Source of the DNA: Stenotrophomonas sp. HITSZ_GD
GTDB lineage: Bacteria > Pseudomonadota > Gammaproteobacteria > Xanthomonadales > Xanthomonadaceae
Length of the DNA stretch: 64,000 nt
Direction: 5' to 3'
NCBI RefSeq assembly: GCF_029543105.1
Contig: NZ_JARQXB010000001.1
Span: 248,001 to 312,000 of the forward strand
A model generated the notes under the pieces. It searched no databases. It saw nothing but the letters and a program-made list of their open reading frames with translations, and was not told the origin of the DNA. The translations under genes were made by a program, and so were the position numbers. Shown here one piece after another: positions 54,126-62,507 of this stretch. Position 1 is the stretch's first letter, and each line of letters opens with the position of its first letter.

Positions 54126-57100
54126 ATGAATCGCAGGCTTTACCGCATCGTCTTCAACCGCGCGCTCGGCGTGCTCCAGGTCGTGGCGGAGATCGCGCGG
54201 CGGATACGCGGCGGTGGCGCATCCGGCGCGAGCGGCACGCCGCGGCAGCGTGCGATCACCGTTTCCATCGCGCTGGTGCTGGCCGCGAGTGCGCAGGCGC
54301 AAGCGCCCGATACCGGGCGCATCACCGGCGATGCGCACGGGCCGGGGGCGCAGCGCCCCGTGGTGCTCGAGGCGGTCAACGAGGTGCCGCTGGTCAACAT
54401 CGCCACGCCGAGCGCGGCGGGGGTGTCGCACAACCGCTATGGGCAGTTCGATGTCGGCGGCCAGGGCGCGATCCTCAACAACGCGCGGCAGAACGTGCGT
54501 ACCGAACTCGGCGGCTGGGTGCAGGGCAATCCGCGGCTCGCCCGCGGCACGGCGCGGGTGATCCTCAACGAGGTCGAAGGCGGTGCGCCGAGCCGGCTGG
54601 GCGGCTACATCGAGGTTGGCGGTGACCGCGCCGAGGTGGTGATCGCCAATCCGGCCGGCATCCAGGCCGATGGCGCCGGCTTCATCAATGCCAGCCGCGC
54701 CACGCTGACCACCGGGCGCGTGGCATTCACCGACGATGGCCTGCTTTCCCGGTTCCGCGTGGCGGACGGGCAGATCAGCATCGAAGGCCGTGGCCTGGAT
54801 GCCTCGCGTACCGACTACACCGAGGTGATCGCACGCGCGGTGCAGGTCAACGCCAACGTGTGGGCGAACGAGTTGCAGGTGACCACGGGTGCCGACGAAG
54901 CGGAGACGAAGGCGCCGGCCTATGCGCTGGACGTGGGCGCACTGGGCGGCATGTATGCCAACAAGATTCATCTGGTCGGCACCGAGGCGGGCCTGGGCGT
55001 GCGCAACGCCGGCACGCTGGGCGCGCGGGACGGCGGGCTGGTACTGCGCGCCGATGGGCAGCTGGTCAACAGCGGCACGCTGCAATCGCCGGTCGGGATG
55101 GAGCTTGCAGCCGCCGGGGGCATCGCCAATTCGGGCGCGATCCGCGCTGGCGACACGCTAGCCTTGCGTACTTCGCAGGAGCTGGACAACAGGGGCGGGC
55201 GCCTGGATGCGCCGCGCCTGGAGATCGAGGCCGCCTCGCTGCGCAACCGCGGTGGGCGCATCGCGCAGACTGGCGGGCAGGCTTTGCGCCTGCAGGCTGG
55301 CGCGTTGTCCAATCGCGAAGGCGGGCGCATCGGCGTGGCGGAGGTGCCGGCCGCTTCGATCCCGGCCGACGGCACGCCACCCGCGCCGGGAACCGGTACG
55401 CCGGCACCGGTGGCTGCATCGCCCGGCACGGACGACGCGACACCACCCATGCCGGCCGCGCCCGCGCCAGCGCCGCTCGCACCGGGCGAGCTCCGCATCG
55501 CCGGCCGCCTGGACAACGACGGCGGCGTGATCGAGGCCGCCCGGATCGGCTTGGATGCGCTCTCCGGCGATCTGGACAACAGCGGCGGACGCTTGGCCCT
55601 GGACGCGCTGACGCTGCACAACGCCGCGCTGCGCAACGTCGGGGGCGAATTGCGCATCGCCGGCCCCAGCGAACTGGCCCTGACGCGACTGGACAACAGT
55701 GCTGGGCGACTGTGGTTCGGCACCCCGCTGTCGTTGCGGGCTGGCGAGTTCATCAATCGCGGTGGCGACTTCCAGCATGCTGGCACCGCCGACAGCGCGC
55801 TGCGCGTGGACGGCCTGCTGGACAACGGCCAGGGCGGACGCATCACCGGCCACGGTGATCTTTCCGTGCAGGCCGGTGAGCTGGTCAATGCCGGCGGCAC
55901 GATCGAGCACACCGGCACCGGAACGCTGATGCTGGCCGCCGATGCGGTGTCCGGCGAAGCGGGCCGCCTGGCCAGCGCGGGCACGCTGCGCATTCGCGCC
56001 GGCACGGTGAACCTGCGCGGTGCCAGCAGCGATGCCCAGCGCGTGGAGATCGAGGCCGATACCCTGGCCACACAGACCATCAATGCTGCTTATGACAGAC
56101 GTATCGAACGCTACGATGCGCGCCTTAGCGACACAATGGCCGCGGCAGCACAAGCTGAACTCAATGGTGATGCTGCGACAGGTCAGCAACTGCGCTGGCA
56201 AGCACAGGCTTTGATCGACGAGCGCGACAATCCCAGTTTCTCGAAGGGGTACGCCTGGGCGGCGGCTGGGACGGCGCTGAGTCTGATATCGGGCGGCAAC
56301 CTTCTGGATACGGCGCGTTACGCTGGCGCTTCCGGTGTACTCGGCTCGGTGGCCGACTCGTTCGAGCAGGCGGCACGTGGCTTCCACGAAACCCTGGCCG
56401 TGGAGTTCCGGTGCACGGGGTCGGCAGCCCAGTGCGCCAATGCCGAGCCACCCCAGACGGGCAATCTTGGCGAGCTACGTGATTGGGCGGGCCAGAACGG
56501 AATGGCCATGACCTTGCTCGACGAGATCCCAGAGGATGCAAAGGTCATCGGGACCAACGGCATTCGCAACTCGCTAACGCGGGCGGGGCAGCTGACGCTT
56601 GGGCATGACATCGCCAATCTCGTGGATCCTAAGGTCTACCTTCAGTACAACGATCAAAAGAGCGCGCTAGGGGACCTGGTCAGTGTTTCCCGCGACAAGA
56701 TGATCTCGCCACTTACCGGGAGCTACTCAGCGACAACCATGGCGCTGGGTGACGCAATCGTACGGCAAGGTGGGGGACAGACGGCGATGTATGGACACAG
56801 CCGCGGCACGGTCGTACTCGCCAATGCCCTGAGTCTTGCCGCAGCGAGCGGCTACAAGAACGATGAACTATCGGTCTTCGCTATCGGCCCAGCAATCTCT
56901 CCTGGCCGCATCGCCGAGCCGGTGCGAGAAATTATTGGTGAGGGCGTAGTGCTCTCAAATGCGCTCGTCTTCCTTAATCATCCAAACGATTTCGTCTCGA
57001 CCTTCACCGGTGGGATGTTCCTGCCTTGGAACTACAGGCCTTATCAGAAGGGCCCGGATGACAAGAACTACATCCGCGGCGCCACCAATGGGAGCTTCTG

Positions 57101-57260
57101 GGGATCGATCTTGCGTGCGCCCCAAACGTTCGGCTTCGGCGAGACAACCCCGCACAGCAACTACAACTTGGTTAAACCTACCTTGCCAGACGGGCGCGAC
57201 AATCCCAACAACTGGACGGTAGAGAAGGCTGAGACTCTCCTTGGTATAGACGCGAAATAA
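54126..57260 (+). CDS. Short TpsA/CdiA-type exoprotein with predicted lipase-like C-terminal toxin
   Basis: A 1044-residue exoprotein. It opens with an extended signal peptide region (NRRLYRIVFNRALGVLQVVA) and signal helix, then the TPS secretion domain (residues about 60-320, with VIANPAGIQADGAGFINASR). A short beta-helix stalk of FHA repeats runs to about 650. The last ~390 residues are different: GC falls, codons change, and an alpha/beta-hydrolase nucleophile elbow appears (Ser892 in MYGHSRGTVVLANAL), with Asp955 (LNHPNDFVSTFTGG) and His1010 (TPHSNYNLV) as the rest of a triad. CdiA proteins usually exceed 3000 residues, so this is an abbreviated form. No VENN motif is present. Lipase or phospholipase activity is inferred. 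Confidence 0.88.
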   Translation: MNRRLYRIVFNRALGVLQVVAEIARRIRGGGASGASGTPRQRAITVSIALVLAASAQAQAPDTGRITGDAHGPGAQRPVVLEAVNEVPLVNIATPSAAGVSHNRYGQFDVGGQGAILNNARQNVRTELGGWVQGNPRLARGTARVILNEVEGGAPSRLGGYIEVGGDRAEVVIANPAGIQADGAGFINASRATLTTGRVAFTDDGLLSRFRVADGQISIEGRGLDASRTDYTEVIARAVQVNANVWANELQVTTGADEAETKAPAYALDVGALGGMYANKIHLVGTEAGLGVRNAGTLGARDGGLVLRADGQLVNSGTLQSPVGMELAAAGGIANSGAIRAGDTLALRTSQELDNRGGRLDAPRLEIEAASLRNRGGRIAQTGGQALRLQAGALSNREGGRIGVAEVPAASIPADGTPPAPGTGTPAPVAASPGTDDATPPMPAAPAPAPLAPGELRIAGRLDNDGGVIEAARIGLDALSGDLDNSGGRLALDALTLHNAALRNVGGELRIAGPSELALTRLDNSAGRLWFGTPLSLRAGEFINRGGDFQHAGTADSALRVDGLLDNGQGGRITGHGDLSVQAGELVNAGGTIEHTGTGTLMLAADAVSGEAGRLASAGTLRIRAGTVNLRGASSDAQRVEIEADTLATQTINAAYDRRIERYDARLSDTMAAAAQAELNGDAATGQQLRWQAQALIDERDNPSFSKGYAWAAAGTALSLISGGNLLDTARYAGASGVLGSVADSFEQAARGFHETLAVEFRCTGSAAQCANAEPPQTGNLGELRDWAGQNGMAMTLLDEIPEDAKVIGTNGIRNSLTRAGQLTLGHDIANLVDPKVYLQYNDQKSALGDLVSVSRDKMISPLTGSYSATTMALGDAIVRQGGGQTAMYGHSRGTVVLANALSLAAASGYKNDELSVFAIGPAISPGRIAEPVREIIGEGVVLSNALVFLNHPNDFVSTFTGGMFLPWNYRPYQKGPDDKNYIRGATNGSFWGSILRAPQTFGFGETTPHSNYNLVKPTLPDGRDNPNNWTVEKAETLLGIDAK

Positions 57261-57270
57261 CAGGCTCAAC

Positions 57271-58065
57271 ATGAAATCCAGGACGCTATCCTTGTTCATC
57301 CTTGTCGGACTCAGCGGCTGCGCATTCGATAACAGTCGCTTCTATCAAACAGCTTTTGATCCCGCTGTGGGTCCAGTCGATACACCTGTAGATCTGGGAC
57401 TTTGCCACGTCCGGGAGGGATTTATCCCGCCGGGCATCATCATTGACTGGAAACATATTGGCCCGCGGTTCGCCGCCCAAGCCCCGTGCGTTCCCCCTAA
57501 AGGAGCTGTAATGGAGATATCTCGGAGAAGATCGCCCACTGCCTACAGAACCCTGATAACAAACGATATAGATGGATCCGGCGCAATGTCGAATTCATAC
57601 ATTGCATATCTGAGCTCGGAACAGGCCGATAAGGAGGAAGCTGAAAGCAATAGAACAGACGTGAATCCCGACAGTAGACCACCGGAAGATGGCACGCGAC
57701 GTTATGTACTGGATACGGACGAGACCCTCGTAATCAACGGGCGGAAATGGCGTCACCGCCGGTGGCACTGGGAGAATTTGGTCCGCGTCGAGAGTCCTCC
57801 TCGCATACCTCGTGAAGAGTATCGAACCGAAGCCGCGCCCGGCTGGGTCTTCTGGATTCGCTCAAATCTCAATGCGCAGATGCGCAACTATCCGGATTTG
57901 ATGGAATCCCGCCTTCGTACACTGCGCACGATGGTAGAGAGCGTCAAATTCGAACCGTTGGATCCAACATGGGCAGAGCAAGAACTTGAGCGGCAACGGG
58001 CTTTCACATGTGCCGAATACCCGAAGCAATACCCAGAGATGTGCGGCAAGAATGGCAAGCGTTGA
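57271..58065 (+). CDS. Lipoprotein, first immunity candidate of the toxin cassette
   Basis: A 264-residue protein with a lipoprotein signal (LFILVGLSGCAF, lipobox Leu-Ser-Gly-Cys), so it is anchored in the cell envelope. It begins 10 bp after the toxin gene and has the same lower GC. The mature part has no recognised domain; it contains GWVFWIRSNLNAQMRNYPDL and LRTMVESVKFEP, wording found in some type VI-associated immunity proteins (Tli-like). A periplasmic lipoprotein is what one expects for immunity against a lipid-attacking toxin. The role is inferred from position and location only. Confidence 0.78.
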   Translation: MKSRTLSLFILVGLSGCAFDNSRFYQTAFDPAVGPVDTPVDLGLCHVREGFIPPGIIIDWKHIGPRFAAQAPCVPPKGAVMEISRRRSPTAYRTLITNDIDGSGAMSNSYIAYLSSEQADKEEAESNRTDVNPDSRPPEDGTRRYVLDTDETLVINGRKWRHRRWHWENLVRVESPPRIPREEYRTEAAPGWVFWIRSNLNAQMRNYPDLMESRLRTLRTMVESVKFEPLDPTWAEQELERQRAFTCAEYPKQYPEMCGKNGKR

Positions 58066-58145
58066 GTGTCGTGCCAGTGTCCTAGCGGGCCGAGTGCACT
58101 GCTGGCGCCACCTGTTCGCTCTTACCAACTCCTCCGGAGATATTC

Positions 58146-58409
58146 ATGAAGAAGCTTCTGTTATTTGGTTTTGCGCCACTCCTGGCATCGTGCGTAACTC
58201 TTAGCGGGACGTATAAGCTGCGCGCTGTTGACGAAGCCGGAACCGACCTGGCGCCCCATGTCAACCTGACGGCTCAAGGATCCGGGATTTATACTGCGCG
58301 CAATGCGCTGTGCATTAACTTTCCAGGCGCACGTGTCGTAATTGAAGACGCTCAAACCGGGGCGGCCCTGAAGGGGGAGAGCGGCTATCGGTGTCCGAAG
58401 AAGCGCTGA
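58146..58409 (+). CDS. Small lipoprotein, second immunity candidate
   Basis: An 87-residue protein with a lipobox signal (LLLFGFAPLLASCVTL) behind a good CCGGAGA ribosome site. The mature ~70 residues contain two cysteines and LSGTYKLRAVDEAGTDLAPH. It shares the low GC of the toxin cassette. It may be a second immunity protein or a leftover of another cassette. I recognise no family. Confidence 0.7.
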   Translation: MKKLLLFGFAPLLASCVTLSGTYKLRAVDEAGTDLAPHVNLTAQGSGIYTARNALCINFPGARVVIEDAQTGAALKGESGYRCPKKR

Positions 58410-58763
58410 GCTCCGCAGAGAGCCAGTAATCAGAGGATTGTCGCCAGCAAGGACGGTGCCAACAACCGCAGCCTGAGCCTGCGCATCGGTGTGGGCGCCA
58501 GTTCCACCGATGCGCGGCAGCGTGGCAGCGAAAGCACGTCCCGCGGCAGCACGGTCTACAGCGGCAACGGCGATGCGGGGGGTGGTGGCGCGCGAGGGGA
58601 TCTTTCGGTCACCGGCAGCACGGTGGAGGGCATCAATACGACGCTGGCCGCGGTGCAGAAGCTGATCCTGTCCAGCGGCCAGAACACCCGCGAGAACCGT
58701 GAGACCAACGTGGGCGGCAGCACCGAGGTTGGCGTGAAGATCGCTCGGAGGCGGTTATCGTGA
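58410..58763 (+). pseudogene. Orphan haemagglutinin-repeat fragment of a TpsA/CdiA gene
   Basis: From about 58425 the frame reads RIVASKDGANNRSLSLRIGV, then TEVGVKIARRRLS and a stop at 58763, with no convincing start codon. The phrase GDLSVTGSTVEGINTTLAAV then QKLILSSGQNTRENRETNVG is typical of the haemagglutinin repeats in FHA/CdiA proteins, which are absent from the short TpsA upstream. High-GC codon use resumes here. It looks like a displaced piece of a longer exoprotein, split off when the toxin-immunity cassette entered. The next 116 bp (58764-58879) hold nothing I can assign. Confidence 0.75.
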
Positions 58764-58879
58764 TCCACGCCAGTGCCACGGGCTTCCAAGCGCTTCAGCG
58801 GCGGAAGCCCTCGTCACCGCAACTGCAAACCGGCCCGAATTTTTAGCTAGGTGATCGACACACCGCTCCCAAGCCTCAC

Positions 58880-59947
58880 TCACCCATGCGGCCCACCCAT
58901 CACGGGCAAAATCGCACCCGTGATGTAACTCGCCGTCACCGGCGAAGCCAGGAACACATACGCCGGCGACAACTCTTCGGGCTGCGCCGGCCGCCCCATT
59001 GCGCTGTCCTTGCCGAACTCGGCCACGTCCTTCGCCTGCTTGTCCGCGGGATTGAGCGGTGTCCACACGGGCCCAGGCGCAACCGCATTGACGCGGATGC
59101 CCCTCGGCTGCAGCTGGCTCGCCAGCGCCATGGTGAACGCATGGATCGCCCCCTTGGTGGCGGAATAATCCAGCAGCGCCTTGCTGCCGAACAGGCCTGT
59201 TTCCGAGCCGGTATTGATGATGCACGCGCCACGCCCCAGGTGCGGCACGGCCGCGCGCGCCATGTGGAAGTAGCCGCCGATGTTGGTCATCAACGTCTCG
59301 TTGAGGTGCTCGTCGGTGAGGTCCTCGATCGCTTCGGTGTGCAGCTGGAACGCCGCGTTGTTGACGAGGATGTCCAGCCCACCGAAGGCCTCCACCACCT
59401 CGGCCACCGCGGCATCGCAGAAGCTGCTGTCGCGCACGTCGCCGCTGATCAGCAGGCAGCGGCGGCCCTCCGCCTCCACCGCATTGCAAGTCTCCTGCGC
59501 ATCCTCGTGCTCGTCCAGGTAGAGGACCGCCACGTCCGCGCCTTCGCGCGCGAACAATACGGCCACCGCGCGGCCGATGCCGGAATCGCCACCGGTGATG
59601 ATCGCGCTCATGCCCTTGAGCTTCTCGCTGCCGATGTAGTCCGGCGCCAGGTAGCGCGGTGCCTCGGCCAAGGCGTGTTCGTTGCCGGGCTTGCGCAGGT
59701 GCTGCGCAGGCAACGGGTTCTCAGGCTGGCGGCGTTTGCCCGCCTGCACGGCCTGCTTGGCGGCCTTCTTGGCCGGCTTGGCCTTCTCGCGTTGATCCAC
59801 CTCGGCCTGCAGGGCACGCTGACGCTGGGCGGTTTTTGCGGCCGCTTCGGGCCGCGCGGCCTTTGCGCTGGCACGCGCGGTGGATGGGCTCTTGACGGCC
59901 TTGCGAGCCGCGGGGGTCTTCGCGGGGGTCTTCTTGCGTGTAGCCAT
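58880..59947 (-). CDS. Short-chain dehydrogenase with basic N-terminal tail
   Basis: A 355-residue oxidoreductase. Residues 1-75 are an Ala/Lys/Arg-rich tail (KKTPAKTPAARKAVKSPSTA) unlike most family members and similar in style to the Ku tail in this window. The Rossmann core follows: AIITGGDSGIGRAVAVLFA, DILVNNAAFQLHTEAIEDL, the catalytic Ser near IINTGSETGLFGSKALLD, then YSATKGAIHAFTMALA with the Tyr-x-x-x-Lys pair, and APGPVWTPLNPAD. This is the YghA/YdaD general-stress type of SDR. The tail may bind DNA or anionic surfaces. Confidence 0.92.
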   Translation of the reverse strand: MATRKKTPAKTPAARKAVKSPSTARASAKAARPEAAAKTAQRQRALQAEVDQREKAKPAKKAAKQAVQAGKRRQPENPLPAQHLRKPGNEHALAEAPRYLAPDYIGSEKLKGMSAIITGGDSGIGRAVAVLFAREGADVAVLYLDEHEDAQETCNAVEAEGRRCLLISGDVRDSSFCDAAVAEVVEAFGGLDILVNNAAFQLHTEAIEDLTDEHLNETLMTNIGGYFHMARAAVPHLGRGACIINTGSETGLFGSKALLDYSATKGAIHAFTMALASQLQPRGIRVNAVAPGPVWTPLNPADKQAKDVAEFGKDSAMGRPAQPEELSPAYVFLASPVTASYITGAILPVMGGPHG

Positions 59948-59968
59948 GGGATTCCTCGTTGCGGTGGA

Positions 59969-60202
59969 TCAGGCGCGGTCGGCCACGCCTTTCACACCGG
60001 CGTGGCGCGCGCAGTGGGCGCAGCAATAGATGTCTCCGTTCCCCTCCACGCCATGGCCGATCACACGGCACTTGCAATGCGCACAGGTCGGGGCGAAGGC
60101 GTGGATGGCGCATTCGAACGAGTCGAAGGTGCCGCGTCGGCCACCCTGTTCAAGGGTGAACGCCTTGTCGTAGCGGTTGCCGCAGACGTCGCAGGTCGGC
60201 AT
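59969..60202 (-). CDS. Small cysteine-rich (zinc-ribbon-like) protein
   Basis: A 77-residue protein with paired cysteines: CDVCGNRYDKAF at the N-terminus, CAHCKCRVIGHG in the middle and YCCAHCARHAG near the end. The spacing suggests two structural metal sites. The start at 60202 gives MPTCDVCGNRY. It lies 21 bp upstream of the SDR gene on the same strand, so the two may be cotranscribed in stress conditions. The function is unknown. Confidence 0.82.
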   Translation of the reverse strand: MPTCDVCGNRYDKAFTLEQGGRRGTFDSFECAIHAFAPTCAHCKCRVIGHGVEGNGDIYCCAHCARHAGVKGVADRA

Positions 60203-60344
60203 GGGGTGTGCTCCGTGGGACGTGAGCTTTCGACCTTGCCCGCGGCCGGGCTCAGAAAAAGTGACGATCCATGCGAACGCCTTCATGCCACGCATACGCC
60301 GCTGCGATCACGCTGCCGCCAACGACCTTCCAGGAGCCGCCCGA

Positions 60345-60695
60345 ATGAACCGTCTCTTCCTTGGCCTGCTGCCGTGCGCCGTGCTTGCGCTCTCCGCATG
60401 CGCGCCCAACCAGGTGATGGCGGTGCAGCCGATCGACGGCGTGATCTCCGGCCAGTGCCACACCGACAAGGTGCGCGGCGCCGTGGGCCTGGCGGCCTCC
60501 GGTCAAACGGTGGAGCGCGCTCGCGTGGACAGCGATAGCCTCAAGGTCCGCGTGGTGCGCGGTGAGCGCCAGGAGAGCGGGGCGACCAGCAGCGGCCAGG
60601 TCGATCCGGCGCAAGGCGCTGGCCAGTCCGGCGGCGAACAGCTGACCATCGAACACGGCCCCACCAACAACATCACCGCGATCTACTGCGGCTGA
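60345..60695 (+). CDS. I78-type peptidase-inhibitor-like lipoprotein
   Basis: A 116-residue lipoprotein (lipobox in AVLALSACAPNQ). The mature part keeps the layout of the I78 elastase-inhibitor fold: an internal Cys in GQCHTDKVRGAVGLAASG, a central VRVVRGER strand, and the closing IEHGPTNNITAIYCG, where the C-terminal YCG pairs with the first Cys. The insert of Gly/Ser/Gln-rich sequence before the last strand is unusual. It would protect envelope proteins from proteases. A second I78 lipoprotein is at 61903-62304, beyond the topoisomerase gene. Confidence 0.75.
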   Translation: MNRLFLGLLPCAVLALSACAPNQVMAVQPIDGVISGQCHTDKVRGAVGLAASGQTVERARVDSDSLKVRVVRGERQESGATSSGQVDPAQGAGQSGGEQLTIEHGPTNNITAIYCG

Positions 60696-60720
60696 CGACG
60701 CGGCCGCCGGGCCGCGCGGG

Positions 60721-61776
60721 TCAGTTCCCGCGCTTGGCCCGGCTGCCATGCGCCTTGCGCAGAAAGCGCAGGGCGAACTGCTCCCACTGCCGGGGTCCCC
60801 GGACGCTTTCGGGTATCCGCAGCCGGTCTTCGCGCCAGGCCAGGAACACGCTGGGATCGATATACGCCTTGCGGCATACCGCCGGTGTATTGCCCAGCGT
60901 CCGCGCGACCTCGCGCAGCACTTCGTTCTGCAGCTGCGCCAATGCACGTTCGCTGCGCGACTCGGGCAGGGCCACCTTGGCCAGTTGCTGCAACGCGGTC
61001 AGCGTGCCGCCCCAGGTGCGGAAATCCTTGGCGGTGAACTCGCCGCCCATGGCCTCGCGCAGGTAGCTGTTGACCTGGCCCGAGTCCACCGGCTGCAGTT
61101 GGCCGTCGTCGTCGCGGTACTGGAACAGCGCCTGCCCGGGTAGCTGGCGGCAGGCGCGCACTAGTTTGGCCAGGCGCCGGTCATCGACGACGATGTCGTG
61201 TTCCAGGCCGCTCTTGCCACGGAACTTGAGCCGCGCGCGCCCATCGCCGACGAAAGCGATGTGGTGGTTGCGCAAGGTGGTCAGTCCGTAGGAGCGGTTG
61301 GTGCGGGCGTATTCCTCGTTGCCGACGCGCACCAGCGTATCGGCCATCAGCGCCACGACGATCGCCAGCACCTTCTCGCGCGGAAAGCCCGGCCGGCGCA
61401 GGTCGGCACGCAGGCGCCGGCGCAGCTTGGGCAGGGCGAGGCCGAAGGCGATCAGGTGCTCATACTTGCCATTGCCGCGAACCTCCGCCCAGTTAGGGTG
61501 GTAGCGGTACTGCTTGCGGCGGCGCGCATCGCGTCCGGTCGCCTGCAGGTGCCCGTGCGGCAGCGGGCAGATCCACACCTCGGTATAGGCCGGCGGAATC
61601 GCCAGGGAGCGGATGCGCTGCAACGTCTCGGCATCGCGCACCGGCCTGCCCTCGGCATCGCGGTAGGCGAAGCCGCGCCCGGCGCGCCGGCGCTGGATGC
61701 CGGGCACGGCATCGCTGACATGGACGAGCCCGGCCTGGCGGGCGATGGCATGTGGGGGCGGAAGGGCACGGGACAC
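60721..61776 (-). CDS. DNA topoisomerase IB
   Basis: A poxvirus-like type IB topoisomerase of about 351 residues that relaxes supercoils through a 3'-phosphotyrosyl link. Active-site residues appear in GRDARRRKQYRYHPNW, the Lys/Arg core near ARLKFRGKSGLEHDIVVDD, FTAKDFRTWGGTLTAL, and the nucleophile Tyr305 in CRKAYIDPSVFLAW. The start is not certain: GTG 61776 gives a family-sized N-terminus (SRALPPPHAIARQAGLVHVS), while a TTG at 61815 is also in frame. It is convergent with the I78-like gene before it. Confidence 0.92.
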   Translation of the reverse strand: MSRALPPPHAIARQAGLVHVSDAVPGIQRRRAGRGFAYRDAEGRPVRDAETLQRIRSLAIPPAYTEVWICPLPHGHLQATGRDARRRKQYRYHPNWAEVRGNGKYEHLIAFGLALPKLRRRLRADLRRPGFPREKVLAIVVALMADTLVRVGNEEYARTNRSYGLTTLRNHHIAFVGDGRARLKFRGKSGLEHDIVVDDRRLAKLVRACRQLPGQALFQYRDDDGQLQPVDSGQVNSYLREAMGGEFTAKDFRTWGGTLTALQQLAKVALPESRSERALAQLQNEVLREVARTLGNTPAVCRKAYIDPSVFLAWREDRLRIPESVRGPRQWEQFALRFLRKAHGSRAKRGN

Positions 61777-61902
61777 GCGAATATGTTCGCCAGCGATATG
61801 CCGAGGCCACGTCAACGCGGGATCGCGGCCAGGTGATGACCCCTGCCGGCCCGGCCGGCTTGTGCTTATCCTTGGAGGCCCATTCAGACCCGGAGGTCTC
61901 CC

Positions 61903-62304
61903 ATGCAACTCTCCGCCGTGGCCCGGCGCGCGAAGGCGCCGCTGAAGGTGTTCGCGACCGCTTCCCTGCTGGCATTCGCCTTGGGCGGCTGCAGTTCGCC
62001 GCAGCCCGACGAGCAGGAGTCGGCCGAGGCCCAGGCGCAGCGCGATGCCGCCGATGCCGCTACGCCCTCGCAGGACACCGCATCCACCGCGCCGCCAGTG
62101 GGCGAGTGCGATGCCAGCCAGTTGCAGTCGCTGGTCGGCCAGCCGCTCACCGACGCACTCTCCGCCCAGGCCCGCGAGGACGCGCATGCCGCGCAGGTGC
62201 GCGTGCTCAAGCCCGGCGAGATGGTGACCATGGAGTTCAAGGGGGATCGGCTGAATCTGGAAGTGGACGAAAAGCAGGTCATCAGCGGCGTGCGCTGCGG
62301 CTGA
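61903..62304 (+). CDS. I78-family peptidase inhibitor lipoprotein
   Basis: A 133-residue lipoprotein (lipobox in LAFALGGCSSPQ). After a Gln/Ala/Asp-rich linker comes a classic I78 domain: CDASQLQSLVGQPLTDALSA, VRVLKPGEMVTMEFKGDRL, and the ending NLEVDEKQVISGVRCG with the paired Cys. The family inhibits serine proteases of the elastase type. A GGAGG ribosome site lies 6 bp before the ATG. Confidence 0.9.
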   Translation: MQLSAVARRAKAPLKVFATASLLAFALGGCSSPQPDEQESAEAQAQRDAADAATPSQDTASTAPPVGECDASQLQSLVGQPLTDALSAQAREDAHAAQVRVLKPGEMVTMEFKGDRLNLEVDEKQVISGVRCG

Positions 62305-62394
62305 TCGCGTCATCGGCGGCGGTCTTCCTCCAGGCCGCCGCAAGCCCTGCGCTACAAGGCTTTTCGACGCCTCTCGTTGCATCTGTAACGGTGA

Positions 62395-62410
62395 GTTGCG
62401 GCACCGCAAC
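62395..62410. promoter_or_regulatory. Perfect dyad in the gltB leader
   Basis: GTTGCGG-CA-CCGCAAC, a 7-bp perfect inverted repeat, 98 bp before the gltB start codon. It may be an operator or an RNA hairpin in the leader; there is no T-run to call it a terminator. Confidence 0.35.
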
Positions 62411-62507
62411 AAGTGTGATCTAGTCGATCGTCCGGTGACCTCGAATGCGCTGCTGGGACAGAGCGGGGACGGTCGTCGCCGCTTTCCCGGATCGCAACGA
62501 GGCACAC

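Noticed and set aside
56000-56250. VENN-type boundary before the toxin domain
   Set aside because: No VENN or similar motif is present, so classification as a standard CdiA-CT is not supported.
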